Assembly: GCA_964472165.1 (NCBI GenBank)
Contig: CAYYJE010000055.1
Span: forward strand, 1-20,055
Source: UBA1413 sp964472165
GTDB taxonomy: Bacteria > Bacteroidota > Bacteroidia > Bacteroidales > Prolixibacteraceae
Length of the DNA stretch: 20,055 nt
Direction of reading: 5' to 3'
How positions within the stretch are numbered: position 1 is the stretch's first letter; each line of letters starts with the position of its first letter. The notes beneath the pieces were generated by a model, which had not been told where the DNA came from, ran no database searches, and saw only the letters and a program-made list of their open reading frames with translations. Position numbers and translations under genes: made by a program. This document shows, one piece after another, positions 6,927-14,237 of the stretch.

Positions 6927-6959
6927 TGTTCTACAAATGTTCTACAAACGTTCTACAAA
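6927..6959 (+). repeat. Three tandem 11-bp repeats
   Basis: The units are TGTTCTACAAA (6927-6937), TGTTCTACAAA (6938-6948) and CGTTCTACAAA (6949-6959). Copy 1 of the long repeat has only one degenerate unit at the equivalent place. The 11-bp period puts the units on the same DNA face, so protein binding is possible. Simple slippage is equally possible. Confidence 0.75.
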
Positions 6960-7062
6960 AATGCTCATTGTTTTTAGATTTTAAAATGGTAATAACTATG
7001 TTAGATACGAGTGTTGGTTAAAAACTGACCAAGGAAATTAAAAGAATATTTATTACCTTTAA

Positions 7063-7122
7063 TGCATGAAATATCCATGCATCATTTATGCACCAACCGG
7101 CATGATTAACCACATGGATATT
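7063..7122. promoter_or_regulatory. Cluster of inverted repeats upstream of the PIN-toxin operon (candidate operator)
   Basis: Overlapping dyads are visible: TGCATG (7063-7068) with CATGCA (7076-7081); TGCAT with ATGCA around 7078-7092; and AATATCCATG (7070-7079) with CATGGATATT (7113-7122). They lie 50-110 bp before the PIN gene, where a TA autoregulatory operator would be expected. A weak -7-like TACCTTTA lies just upstream. The spacer 6960-7169 otherwise holds no ORF that I trust. Confidence 0.4.
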
Positions 7123-7169
7123 ACATCTGTTTCACGGGGTGAACCATATGAACCCAATAATTTAAACTG

Positions 7170-7637
7170 ATGAAACAAAGACTTTATCTGGACACTTCCG
7201 TTTTCGGCGGTTTTTTCGATGAAGAATTTTCGGAATTTACTCAACCGCTTTTTGAAAGACTCCGGAAAGGGGAGTTTAAGCTTTTATTCTCTTCCGCCAC
7301 ACAGGAAGAACTGGAAGAAGCGCCGAATGAAGTAAAGTCACTGGTTAAAAGCTTAAAAGAAGAATTCACGGAATTCATTGCGACGGATAATGAAGCTGTT
7401 GAACTGGCATCTCAGTATATCATTGAAAAAGTTGTCGGAAAGACAAGTTTTGCCGACTGCCTGCATATCGCTCTTGCTACAATTTACCGTGCTGATTTTC
7501 TGATCAGTTGGAATTTCAAGCATATTGTGAATATTAAGAGAATTCAGGGATATAATGCCGTAAACATCAAAAACGGATACAAAGAATTAGAAATTCGTTC
7601 GCCAAGAGAATTTATAAATTATGAAGACAATAATTGA
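7170..7637 (+). CDS. PIN-domain protein, VapC-like type II toxin
   Basis: This is a probable Mg-dependent RNase toxin. At 155 aa it carries the PIN fold: LYLDTSVFGG with Asp8 at the end of the first strand, an acidic TQEELEE stretch (Glu46/Glu47), FADCLHIALA with Asp96, then RADFLISWNFKHI. The last motif places Asn115 where VapC toxins often have Asp; this is common in this sub-family, which I recall as annotated type II TA PIN proteins in Bacteroidota. The upstream ATG gives a complete first strand. The gene overlaps the 51-aa partner gene by 17 bp, so the pair is toxin-first, unlike classical vapBC. It lies about 240 bp right of the second tRNA-Gly repeat. Confidence 0.85.
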   Translation: MKQRLYLDTSVFGGFFDEEFSEFTQPLFERLRKGEFKLLFSSATQEELEEAPNEVKSLVKSLKEEFTEFIATDNEAVELASQYIIEKVVGKTSFADCLHIALATIYRADFLISWNFKHIVNIKRIQGYNAVNIKNGYKELEIRSPREFINYEDNN

Positions 7638-7776
7638 AAAAAAGTTTGATGCGGTTAAATTCATGCGACAACAAAGGGATAAATTAAGTGATAAACTTTC
7701 CCGGATGACCAAGGAAGAAATCGTTGAATATTTCCGGAAGAAGAACATCAAATCAGCAGTAAGACCAAGCGCATAA
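7621..7776 (+). CDS. 51-aa probable antitoxin of the PIN toxin
   Basis: The frame reads MKTIIEKKFDAVKFMRQQR and ends with KKNIKSAVRPSA before TAA at 7774-7776. Small proteins with this FDAVKFMR start and a MTKEEIVEYF middle accompany PIN proteins in many Bacteroidota genomes, so this is very probably the cognate antitoxin. It is charged, helical and without membrane segments. The start codon lies inside the PIN gene (17-bp overlap), implying translational coupling. It has no recognisable classical DNA-binding domain, so autoregulation may need the complex. Confidence 0.8.
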   Translation: MKTIIEKKFDAVKFMRQQRDKLSDKLSRMTKEEIVEYFRKKNIKSAVRPSA

Positions 7777-7849
7777 TAATTGCCAGCATTCAGGAGGAGG
7801 CTGATCATATAATATTCGACGGTTTACCAGGTTCCACTATTAATTTCAC

Positions 7850-8782
7850 ATGGAGACAATCCTGAAAAGTCATAGATCATTGATTCCCATTGGATTTGGC
7901 AGACTGTGCCTTTACTTAATTTTGGGCTTATTTCTTGGCTCATGCCTCAAAGTAGTTGATATGGATGTTGAAGAAACACCCAATCTGCTTGTTGTAAATT
8001 GCTTTTTTACAGAAGATGAGCCATTTGTCGTCCATGTTTCCAGGTTGGCACCTTATCCTGATCTGAATGACAGAACAGTGAGGAATGCGAAAGTTATCCT
8101 GTATGCTAACGACATCTTCGCCGGTAATTTGCCATTTATTAAGTATTCAGATGACAAAAACACTTTTGTTTACAGCAGCAATTCAGTTCGTGCAAAGCGG
8201 GGTGTTTTATATAAGATCCAGGTTGAATCGCCGGGATATCCGGTGGCCACGGCAAAAGACTCACTTCCCGGAAGCGTGAAGATAGATTCCGTTTTTTACA
8301 TGTCAGCCGCAGGACTTTATGATGATGGCTTATCGTACGATCAGTTTTCCATTGTAATGAATGATACGCCTCAAACCGAATACTACCTGATCCAGATTTT
8401 GGGACTTTACGATTACGGAAATTCCAGGGAGTATGGCCCCATGGATATTTTTTCCGATGACCCTGTTATTGTGGCAGAAGGTATTACGGGTTCATCATTT
8501 AAGGATTATTTTGTATTCACTGAGTCTATATTTAAAAACACCAAATATCGCCTGAAAATTAATGTTCCCGGTTATCTGACAGATGAAACAAAATCATTTA
8601 AGGTAGCCCTGTCTTCCGGGACAGTCCATTATTTTCAGTATTTGAAGCGACTTAATAACCATGAGTCTTATTCGTACCAGGATCCGTTTACTCCTTACGA
8701 TCCGGTGCAACTTTACTCGAATGTGGAAAATGGAACCGGCATTTTTGCCGGATACAGTACCTCTTTATTTGATTTAAAGTAA
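7850..8782 (+). CDS. DUF4249-family outer-membrane lipoprotein
   Basis: This is a predicted surface or outer-membrane lipoprotein that partners a TonB-dependent receptor in Bacteroidota. Residues 17-31 form a hydrophobic signal ending in the lipobox LGSC with Cys32. The mature start KVVDMDVEETPNLLVVNCFFTEDEPFVVHVSRL, followed by a beta-rich carboxypeptidase-regulatory-like fold (VRNAKVILYAND), is typical for DUF4249. At 310 aa the length is normal. The receptor gene starts 5 bp after its stop, so the two form one operon. Its ligand is unknown; analogy to SusD is functional only, as sequence and fold differ. No sigma/anti-sigma pair is next to it. It sits inside the region bounded by tRNA-Gly fragments. 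Confidence 0.85.
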   Translation: METILKSHRSLIPIGFGRLCLYLILGLFLGSCLKVVDMDVEETPNLLVVNCFFTEDEPFVVHVSRLAPYPDLNDRTVRNAKVILYANDIFAGNLPFIKYSDDKNTFVYSSNSVRAKRGVLYKIQVESPGYPVATAKDSLPGSVKIDSVFYMSAAGLYDDGLSYDQFSIVMNDTPQTEYYLIQILGLYDYGNSREYGPMDIFSDDPVIVAEGITGSSFKDYFVFTESIFKNTKYRLKINVPGYLTDETKSFKVALSSGTVHYFQYLKRLNNHESYSYQDPFTPYDPVQLYSNVENGTGIFAGYSTSLFDLK

Positions 8783-8787
8783 GTGAT

Positions 8788-11157
8788 ATGCAAAGTCGTC
8801 AAACTTATTGCTTCAGGCAAATAATTGTCGTTCTTTTCATACTCTTGAGAGGTATTACGGAGGTTCATGGTCAGTCTCTTATTTCAGGTTATATCAGGGA
8901 CAGTAAAACGAGGGAGCCTTTAATCGGTGCAAATGTCTTTATTCCAGGCACCTCAATCGGAGTTTCCACCAACAGTTCCGGTTATTACTCCCTTCGGCTT
9001 CCCATTGGAGATACCATCACGCTGGTTTCTTCATACATAGGGTATAAGCCGGTAATGAAGAAGTGTATTCAAGGGACTGCCGGGGGATTTGATTTTCAAC
9101 TGGATAAAGGAATAAATCTGGAAGAGATTACTGTCAGTGCACCCTTACTCTCAGAAAACCGGTATGGAATGAATCTTACGGAAATCCCGGTTTCGGAATT
9201 AAGGGGACTGCCGGCTTTGGGCGGTGAAGCGGACCTGATCAGAACCTATCAGTTATTGCCAGGAGTTCAGGGCGGGACAGAAGGGAAAGCCGGTATGTTC
9301 GTCAGGGGAGGAAGCGGTGACCAGAATCTGGTCCTGATTGATGGTTCGCCTCTTTATTACATCAACCACCTGGGCGGCTTTATCTCACTTTTTGATCCGG
9401 AAGCAGTAAAAAACTTTCGGTTATACAAAGGAGGTTTTCCGGCTCGCTACGGCAACAGGTTGTCATCAGTGCTTGATGTCAATCTGAAGGAAGGAGATGG
9501 AAAGACGCAAAGAACCTCAGTCACCGTAGGATTGATAGCAGGAAGTCTCTCCTCACAGGGACCGGCACTGAAAGGCAAAGGAACATATTTTGTCTCACTC
9601 AGAAGGGTGTGGGCGGATTTACTCATGCGCCCGGTATCCTATCTCGCTTTTGACGGTGCTTCCATCGGGTATAATTTCTATGACTTAAACGGGAAAATAT
9701 CCCTGCAGGCTAATCCTGAGAATAAAATCATTTTAAGTCTTTATGCCGGAGATGACAAACTGACGATGAACTACAAAGATGAACTGATCGGTCCCAAAGT
9801 AAAATCTCAGGAACAAAATAAATGGGGAAATCTTTTGGGAGTGGCTCGCTGGGAACATCTCTTCTCCCCCGGAGTACTGGCCAACACACGGTTGTCATTC
9901 ACAAAGTACAGATTTCTGGATAAGGGTAATTACGACAGTAAGGAGGATGATTCGGGATACCTGCGGATTTTCAGGAGCCGTATAAGGGATATCGCCTTAA
10001 ACAGTGATCTCGACATTTTCATAAACAATAACTGGCAGGTAAAAACAGGAGGGGGAATTGTTTCCCATCAGTTCGAACCCGGTAATTCGAAAAGTAAGGA
10101 TTATTTGGGAGATGAAGCGTATCTGGAACAAAATTTTGCTACGGCTTCTCATGTATGGGAACACACAACCTTCATGGAGAACATGCTTTCCTTTAAGTAC
10201 ATAAGTCTGAATGCCGGTGTCCGGGTTGTAGGTTTTCACGTCCCAAATAAATCCTTCATTTTTCTTGAGCCGCGCCTTTCATCTTCTGTTCCTGTTTATA
10301 AAGGAATCTCCATAAAGACTTCCTATTCAAAAATGCATCAATTTGTCCATATGCTGGAAAATCCGGTGGCAGGTTTCATTACTGAATTTTGGGTACCTTC
10401 GACAAATTCGGTTCCCCCTTCGACGTCCCGCCAGTATACAATAGGACTTGAAAAAGAAAATGATGATTTTCAGGCTGGCATTGAGTTTTACAGAAAAAAC
10501 ATGAATCACCTGGTTTCATTTAAGGAGGGTCAGGTATTTCAGGGTAATGCGAAGGATTGGGAACAGCGGATTGAAACCGGAAATGGTTCTTCAAAAGGAA
10601 TGGAAATATTCCTACGGAAAAAAAGTGGTAAGCTGACAGGTTGGGTCAGCTATACTTTGGCAAGGAGTGACCGTCAATTTGAGAACATAAACTTTGGAAG
10701 GAAATTTCCCTATCAATTTGACAGGAGACACGACCTGAGCGTGGTTGCCAGCCTTAAACTGTCTGATCTGTGGAATTTCTCAGCTGACTGGGTATATGGC
10801 TCAGGATATCCCATCACCCTGGCTCTGGGAAAACAAACGGTAATCCTGCCGGGCAATGTTACTCGTGTATTCGATGACAGGTACAATTACAGATTTTCAG
10901 GTGAATATTATGGGTCCAGAAATGGCTTCAGAATGAAAGACTATCACCGGCTGGACATTGGATTTACCAGAACAAAAGTAAGTTATGGGGTAGAACGTAT
11001 CTGGAGCTTCAGTATTTATAATGTATATAACCGACAGAACCCTTACTACTATTTTTACAAAGAACGGCGCCCATGGCGTGGTGATCATACCACACAACTC
11101 TATCAGGCTTCCTTTCTGCCCGTTTTACCGTCAGTCAGTTATACAATCCGTTTTTGA
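8788..11157 (+). CDS. TonB-dependent outer membrane receptor with carboxypeptidase-regulatory-like domain
   Basis: This is an outer-membrane active transporter energised by TonB-ExbBD. A signal peptide (about 1-29, ending EVHGQS) is followed by a carboxypeptidase-D regulatory-like domain (about 31-107; ISGYIRDSKTREPLIGANVFIPGT). A short TonB-box-like stretch LEEITVSA comes next. The plug domain (about 125-235) has IRTYQLLPGVQGGTEGKAGMFVRGGSGDQNLVLIDG, followed by a long beta-barrel ending VSYTIRF with terminal Phe. At 789 aa it is shorter than SusC proteins (around 1000 aa) and matches the class paired with DUF4249 proteins. It is intact, with no frameshift. The substrate cannot be told. Its stop lies about 130 bp left of a tRNA-Gly 3' fragment, so it is the last gene of the putative island. 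Confidence 0.93.
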   Translation: MQSRQTYCFRQIIVVLFILLRGITEVHGQSLISGYIRDSKTREPLIGANVFIPGTSIGVSTNSSGYYSLRLPIGDTITLVSSYIGYKPVMKKCIQGTAGGFDFQLDKGINLEEITVSAPLLSENRYGMNLTEIPVSELRGLPALGGEADLIRTYQLLPGVQGGTEGKAGMFVRGGSGDQNLVLIDGSPLYYINHLGGFISLFDPEAVKNFRLYKGGFPARYGNRLSSVLDVNLKEGDGKTQRTSVTVGLIAGSLSSQGPALKGKGTYFVSLRRVWADLLMRPVSYLAFDGASIGYNFYDLNGKISLQANPENKIILSLYAGDDKLTMNYKDELIGPKVKSQEQNKWGNLLGVARWEHLFSPGVLANTRLSFTKYRFLDKGNYDSKEDDSGYLRIFRSRIRDIALNSDLDIFINNNWQVKTGGGIVSHQFEPGNSKSKDYLGDEAYLEQNFATASHVWEHTTFMENMLSFKYISLNAGVRVVGFHVPNKSFIFLEPRLSSSVPVYKGISIKTSYSKMHQFVHMLENPVAGFITEFWVPSTNSVPPSTSRQYTIGLEKENDDFQAGIEFYRKNMNHLVSFKEGQVFQGNAKDWEQRIETGNGSSKGMEIFLRKKSGKLTGWVSYTLARSDRQFENINFGRKFPYQFDRRHDLSVVASLKLSDLWNFSADWVYGSGYPITLALGKQTVILPGNVTRVFDDRYNYRFSGEYYGSRNGFRMKDYHRLDIGFTRTKVSYGVERIWSFSIYNVYNRQNPYYYFYKERRPWRGDHTTQLYQASFLPVLPSVSYTIRF

Positions 11158-11272
11158 GACTTATTTTTTTTATTTACACCATATGAGGTTTCGGCATCAT
11201 CGGGTATGAGGAACTCAACGACTTCAATATCTATGTGTTAAGGAATTTGAAAAATATAAAAATTCTGCGTCG

Positions 11273-11288
11273 TCCGTCAGCTGACGGA
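11273..11288. repeat. Perfect 16-bp palindrome abutting a tRNA-Gly fragment
   Basis: TCCGTCAGCTGACGGA is a perfect palindrome preceded by GTCG and directly followed by the tRNA 3' end. The arrangement (GTCG, palindrome, tRNA acceptor end) is the same as in the fragment at 5457-5517, with a different palindrome. Confidence 0.8.
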
Positions 11289-11305
11289 ACCCCCGTTTCC
11301 CGCTC
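11289..11305 (+). repeat. 17-bp tRNA-Gly 3'-end fragment (candidate distal attachment site)
   Basis: ACCCCCGTTTCCCGCTC is identical to tRNA-Gly bases 5395-5411 (T-loop end to one base past the discriminator). It lies 5.9 kb right of the intact tRNA and 20 bp before a terminator, just as a real tRNA 3' end would. It may be the old end of the tRNA gene displaced by insertion. Confidence 0.75.
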
Positions 11306-11324
11306 ACAGAAAATACAGTTTTTA

Positions 11325-11353
11325 AAGGCCTTTCAGAGATGAAGGGCCTTTTT
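11325..11353. terminator. Strong intrinsic terminator, possibly bidirectional
   Basis: AAGGCCTTTCA (11325-11335) pairs with TGAAGGGCCTT (11340-11350) over 11 positions including one T-G pair. The loop is GAGA, followed by T residues and TTTCTTT. On the plus strand it would end read-through from the TonB receptor or the former tRNA. On the minus strand it lies about 65 bp after the oxidoreductase stop. Confidence 0.75.
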
Positions 11354-11416
11354 CTTTGCCGCAATTTTAAACCTTTTGTAGATTTCAACATCTTCCACGA
11401 AAGGGAAATCCATGCA

Positions 11417-12580
11417 TCAGGGAGCAATCCTGACGGCTTTCTTCTGCGCAGTCAGGGCCAGCCAGGTTGCCAGAAAGCAATGGTCCTGCGTCATGGCGGT
11501 TTCAGTGCGGTTTACCACATCGTCGACGAGTTGTTCTCCGTAGGGCATGTAAACCTGGGAGCAATCGAAGTACCTGGTCTCCTTCTTGTTGACCAGGAAA
11601 AGGTGGTTCCCGCCCTTTTTGCCGGCAATGTCGATGTATTTCCGCATCTCAATGTACCCATCGGTGCCCAGAATGAAGGTCCTGCCATCACCCCAGGTAC
11701 CCAGGCCATCGGGGGTGAACCAGTCGATCCGGATATAGCCCGTAGCCTGGGGACTCCGCACGACCATATCGCCAAAGTCCTGATAGGAAGGGTATTGCGT
11801 TGTACTGAAATTGCCAATTTGCGAAAGCGCCACCTCAGCCTTTGTGGACCCTGTGTAAAACAGGAACTGGTCGCACTGGTGTGATCCGATGTCGCAAAGA
11901 ACCCCGCCGGCCTTGCCCGGATCAAAAAACCAATCCGGACGTGAGGAAGGATTCATCCGGTGAGGACCAAGGCCGATGGTCTGGATGACCTTGCCAATGG
12001 CTCCCTCCCTGATCAGCTCACCAGCCTTCACCGAAGCAGGGTTCCCCAGCCTTTCGCTGTACATGATCGAATAGATGCGCTTCGTCTTTTGCTGAACCTT
12101 TTTCACCTCCCTGAACTGGCTTAACGTTACGATTCCCGGCTTGTCGGCCATAAAATCCTTTCCAGCCTTCATCACTCTGATGCCCAGCGGAGCACGTTCA
12201 ACGGGAATGGACGCGCTGGCCACGAGTTGAATAGTGGGATCTCCCAAAATCTCCTCCTCACTCCGGGCTACCTTCACATCGGGATATCGTCTGGTAAATC
12301 CTTTAAGCAGTTCGGGCTCCACAGCATATACCGACACCAGTTTCCCTCCCCCACCGATCAGGGCATCCGTCATGCCATAGATATGTCCATGGTTGAGACC
12401 GATTACCGAAAACCTGATTGAGTTTGCAGGCGCCGGACGGTTCCCGGGTTTCAGGATGACTTCAACCGGAGTGTTGGCATGATCCCTTGAAAAAACATCG
12501 GGAGGGAATATCGACAGCGCTGTAATTCCTGTGGCTGAAGCAATGGAATTCCTGATAAAGTTGCGGCGGCTTGTTTTCAT
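11417..12580 (-). CDS. Gfo/Idh/MocA-family oxidoreductase, Tat-exported
   Basis: This is an NAD(P)-dependent sugar or sugar-derivative oxidoreductase, here predicted to be periplasmic. The N-terminus MKTSRRNFIRNSIASATGITALSIF is a twin-arginine signal (Arg5-Arg6). The nucleotide-binding start is IRFSVIGLNHGHIYG (about 55-69), with GLNHGH replacing the usual GxGxxG. The conserved EKP motif appears as DKP (Asp146-Pro148). Later motifs (GGVLCDIGSHQCDQFLFYTG) match the C-terminal domain, including the active-site His region. At 387 aa the length is normal. Tat export is common for Bacteroidota members acting on glycosides or sugar acids. The substrate is unknown. It has its own promoter on the minus strand, and the 11325 hairpin lies downstream. 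Confidence 0.9.
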   Translation of the reverse strand: MKTSRRNFIRNSIASATGITALSIFPPDVFSRDHANTPVEVILKPGNRPAPANSIRFSVIGLNHGHIYGMTDALIGGGGKLVSVYAVEPELLKGFTRRYPDVKVARSEEEILGDPTIQLVASASIPVERAPLGIRVMKAGKDFMADKPGIVTLSQFREVKKVQQKTKRIYSIMYSERLGNPASVKAGELIREGAIGKVIQTIGLGPHRMNPSSRPDWFFDPGKAGGVLCDIGSHQCDQFLFYTGSTKAEVALSQIGNFSTTQYPSYQDFGDMVVRSPQATGYIRIDWFTPDGLGTWGDGRTFILGTDGYIEMRKYIDIAGKKGGNHLFLVNKKETRYFDCSQVYMPYGEQLVDDVVNRTETAMTQDHCFLATWLALTAQKKAVRIAP

Positions 12581-12613
12581 GATTCCTTGAAATAATTACT
12601 CATTTGCGTTCTC

Positions 12614-12645
12614 CAAACTTATAAAAAAGAATGAATATTTCCCAA
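12614..12645 (-). promoter_or_regulatory. Bacteroidota-type promoter of the Gfo/Idh/MocA gene
   Basis: On the minus strand, TTG (12645-12643), 21 nt, then TAAGTTTG (12621-12614) fits TTG-N19-21-TAnnTTTG. The -7 box ends 33 nt before the start codon, leaving a leader of about 25-28 nt. So the gene need not depend on read-through from the OmpA-domain gene upstream. Confidence 0.6.
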
Positions 12646-12705
12646 CCAGGTTCAGGAATGAGACCAGGAGCATTGCAGACAATAGATTACACGACTCCAC
12701 TTATT

Positions 12706-14022
12706 CTATTTCTTAATGAATTCGACCCTTCTGTTAATGGCCTTATTGGCAGGCGTGTCGTTGGCGGCTATGGGCTGTTTCTCACCGGCACCCCCGGTTT
12801 CGAGGCGAGAGGCATCTATGCCGAACTGACTGGCCAGGGCGACTTTTACCGCCTCAGCACGCTGCTGTGACAATTGGAAGTTCAGCTGATCATCACCATC
12901 GCTGTCGGTATGTCCCACGATCTTTACCCGTACCCCCGGATTTTCCTGGAGGACGGTGGCAATGTCCTTCAGCGTCCCCTGCGACTCGGGCTTGATCTCA
13001 GCCTTGTTCACATCAAAGGTAATCCCATAAGTGACCAGTTTTCCCTCGGTGATCAGCTTGCTGCGGGTATCGGGCGATGCAGTGGTGATCTTAAGGTTGG
13101 TCACCATCGGCCAGCTGGCACGGTCCCATCCGAAGAAGAGAAGCCTGTTGAACTTTGTATGGGCATAGATATTTGTCGGGACATCCACTGTTTTGGCTCC
13201 CTGATGGTAGATTCTCACCCTTCGCTTCTGGATCCAGATGATAACATGGTTGACCTGTTCGCGGATAACAGGATTTTTTGAAGCCTGACCGCTGATCCAG
13301 TCCCCTTCAGGATTATTGCTGTATCCCTTTGTCTCCCATCCGTCATATTTGAAAGTGATATGGAGTCCGCTTTTCCCCGGATAAAGATCGTCATTAATCT
13401 CCCTGGGATCCTCCGGATCTTCTTCGTACAGCGTCAGGATCATCCCATGATTGTACTCCTTGTCGGGTATGATATCAAATTCCACGATGAAGTTGTCGGG
13501 AAAGGCGATCTCCTTCGTGTAGCAATAAACAGCATCTTCTCCATTCATGTGGAGCCATTTCCCGGGAGCTATATTCACCGATTTAACCTCGCCGCTCCCA
13601 TTGGAGGTCCACAGTGCCGGGAAATCTCCGATGGCATCCTGGCTGGAGTCTTCATAGTAAAGGATCTTGTCGCCCGGAACAAAATCATACTGGGTCGTAC
13701 TTTCAAGTTTCTGCTTTTCAGGCTGACCATTTGCAGACTCCACGCTGCCGGAACCTTCCTCTTCCTCCTTCACCTGTTCAGATGCAGGCGCTGATGGGGA
13801 TTCCTCCTCATTCTCACCTTTTTTCTTTTTAAAGAGGTTCCCTATCCCCTCCTCTACTTTGTTGAATCCCTCGTCAATACCCTCCTCAATTTTTGAGTTG
13901 GCACGGTGGGTCCCCTGACGCTTCAGCACTTCACCGGGTTTAACAATCTGGGCCTCTGCCACATTTCCTCCCATCAGCAGGAGGAGCGTCAGCAGAACTG
14001 TAATGACTCTTCTATGTTTCAT
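12706..14022 (-). CDS. Secreted OmpA-domain envelope protein with central lectin-like region
   Basis: This is an envelope protein likely anchored to peptidoglycan. A signal peptide covers residues 1-24 (cleavage after VAEA). Residues about 30-110 are charged and Glu/Lys-rich (EEGIDEGFNKVEEGIGNLFKKKKGENEEE), probably a flexible or coiled linker. The middle (about 115-325) has a beta-rich pattern (FIVEFDIIPDKEYNHGMILTLY; VIIWIQKRRVRIYHQGAKTVDVP) like LamG/concanavalin domains. The C-terminus (about 330-438) is an OmpA/MotB domain: YGITFDVNKAEIKPES, VRVKIVGHTDSDG, LSQQRAEAVKVAL and NRRVEFIKK. I see no N-terminal OmpA beta-barrel, so this is not classical OmpA. The next minus gene downstream has its own promoter. 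Confidence 0.88.
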   Translation of the reverse strand: MKHRRVITVLLTLLLLMGGNVAEAQIVKPGEVLKRQGTHRANSKIEEGIDEGFNKVEEGIGNLFKKKKGENEEESPSAPASEQVKEEEEGSGSVESANGQPEKQKLESTTQYDFVPGDKILYYEDSSQDAIGDFPALWTSNGSGEVKSVNIAPGKWLHMNGEDAVYCYTKEIAFPDNFIVEFDIIPDKEYNHGMILTLYEEDPEDPREINDDLYPGKSGLHITFKYDGWETKGYSNNPEGDWISGQASKNPVIREQVNHVIIWIQKRRVRIYHQGAKTVDVPTNIYAHTKFNRLLFFGWDRASWPMVTNLKITTASPDTRSKLITEGKLVTYGITFDVNKAEIKPESQGTLKDIATVLQENPGVRVKIVGHTDSDGDDQLNFQLSQQRAEAVKVALASQFGIDASRLETGGAGEKQPIAANDTPANKAINRRVEFIKK

Positions 14023-14146
14023 CTGACTATGATTTAAAGGTTTGTATTGTTAACGAAATACTTATATTATTCAGGATAAAAGTAAGGAAATTTGTTAAAT
14101 AGTGCTCACCTGGAAATGGTAATAATTTCACAGGAAACGTCTGCAC

Positions 14147-14179
14147 AAAAAAAATATGACCGGCGAAAACCGGTCATAT
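14147..14179 (-). terminator. Intrinsic terminator of the Ser/Arg-rich protein gene
   Basis: The perfect 10-bp stem ATATGACCGG / CCGGTCATAT (14154-14163 with 14170-14179) has a 6-nt loop and, read on the minus strand, is followed by a run of T residues (14147-14153). It lies about 60 bp after the stop of the gene that ends at 14238. Confidence 0.9.
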
Positions 14180-14237
14180 CCTTTAAACTGTTGTATCCTC
14201 GAAGGCAGCCTGAAATCCTCAATGCGGCCAGTTCATC

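Larger units (their letters stand above)
6679..6931 (+). repeat. Long direct repeat, copy 2 (tRNA-Gly 3' half without 5' half)
   Basis: This is the second copy of 5362-5615. The first 78 bp are identical to copy 1, and the rest is homologous but diverged. The 5' half of the tRNA is absent: CATCAGC is preceded by AT-rich DNA. It is therefore a tRNA pseudogene fragment and cannot fold. It ends where copy 2 has three tandem TGTTCTACAAA units. With copy 1 it encloses the HigBA-like module in about 1.3 kb, the signature of an attL/attR pair or of two tandem elements with the same head. Confidence 0.9.

Noticed and set aside
6627..11257. AATTTGAAAAATAT shared left of two tRNA fragments as a possible recombinase arm site
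   Set aside because: Only 14 bp of A/T-rich sequence at different distances from the fragments; chance is likely.
11224..11427. 67-aa minus frame between the TonB receptor and the oxidoreductase
   Set aside because: It runs through the palindrome, the tRNA fragment and the terminator hairpin, so it cannot be a real protein gene.
12631..13281. Plus-strand frames opposite the OmpA-domain gene
   Set aside because: Shadows of a minus-strand gene with a clear signal peptide and OmpA motifs.
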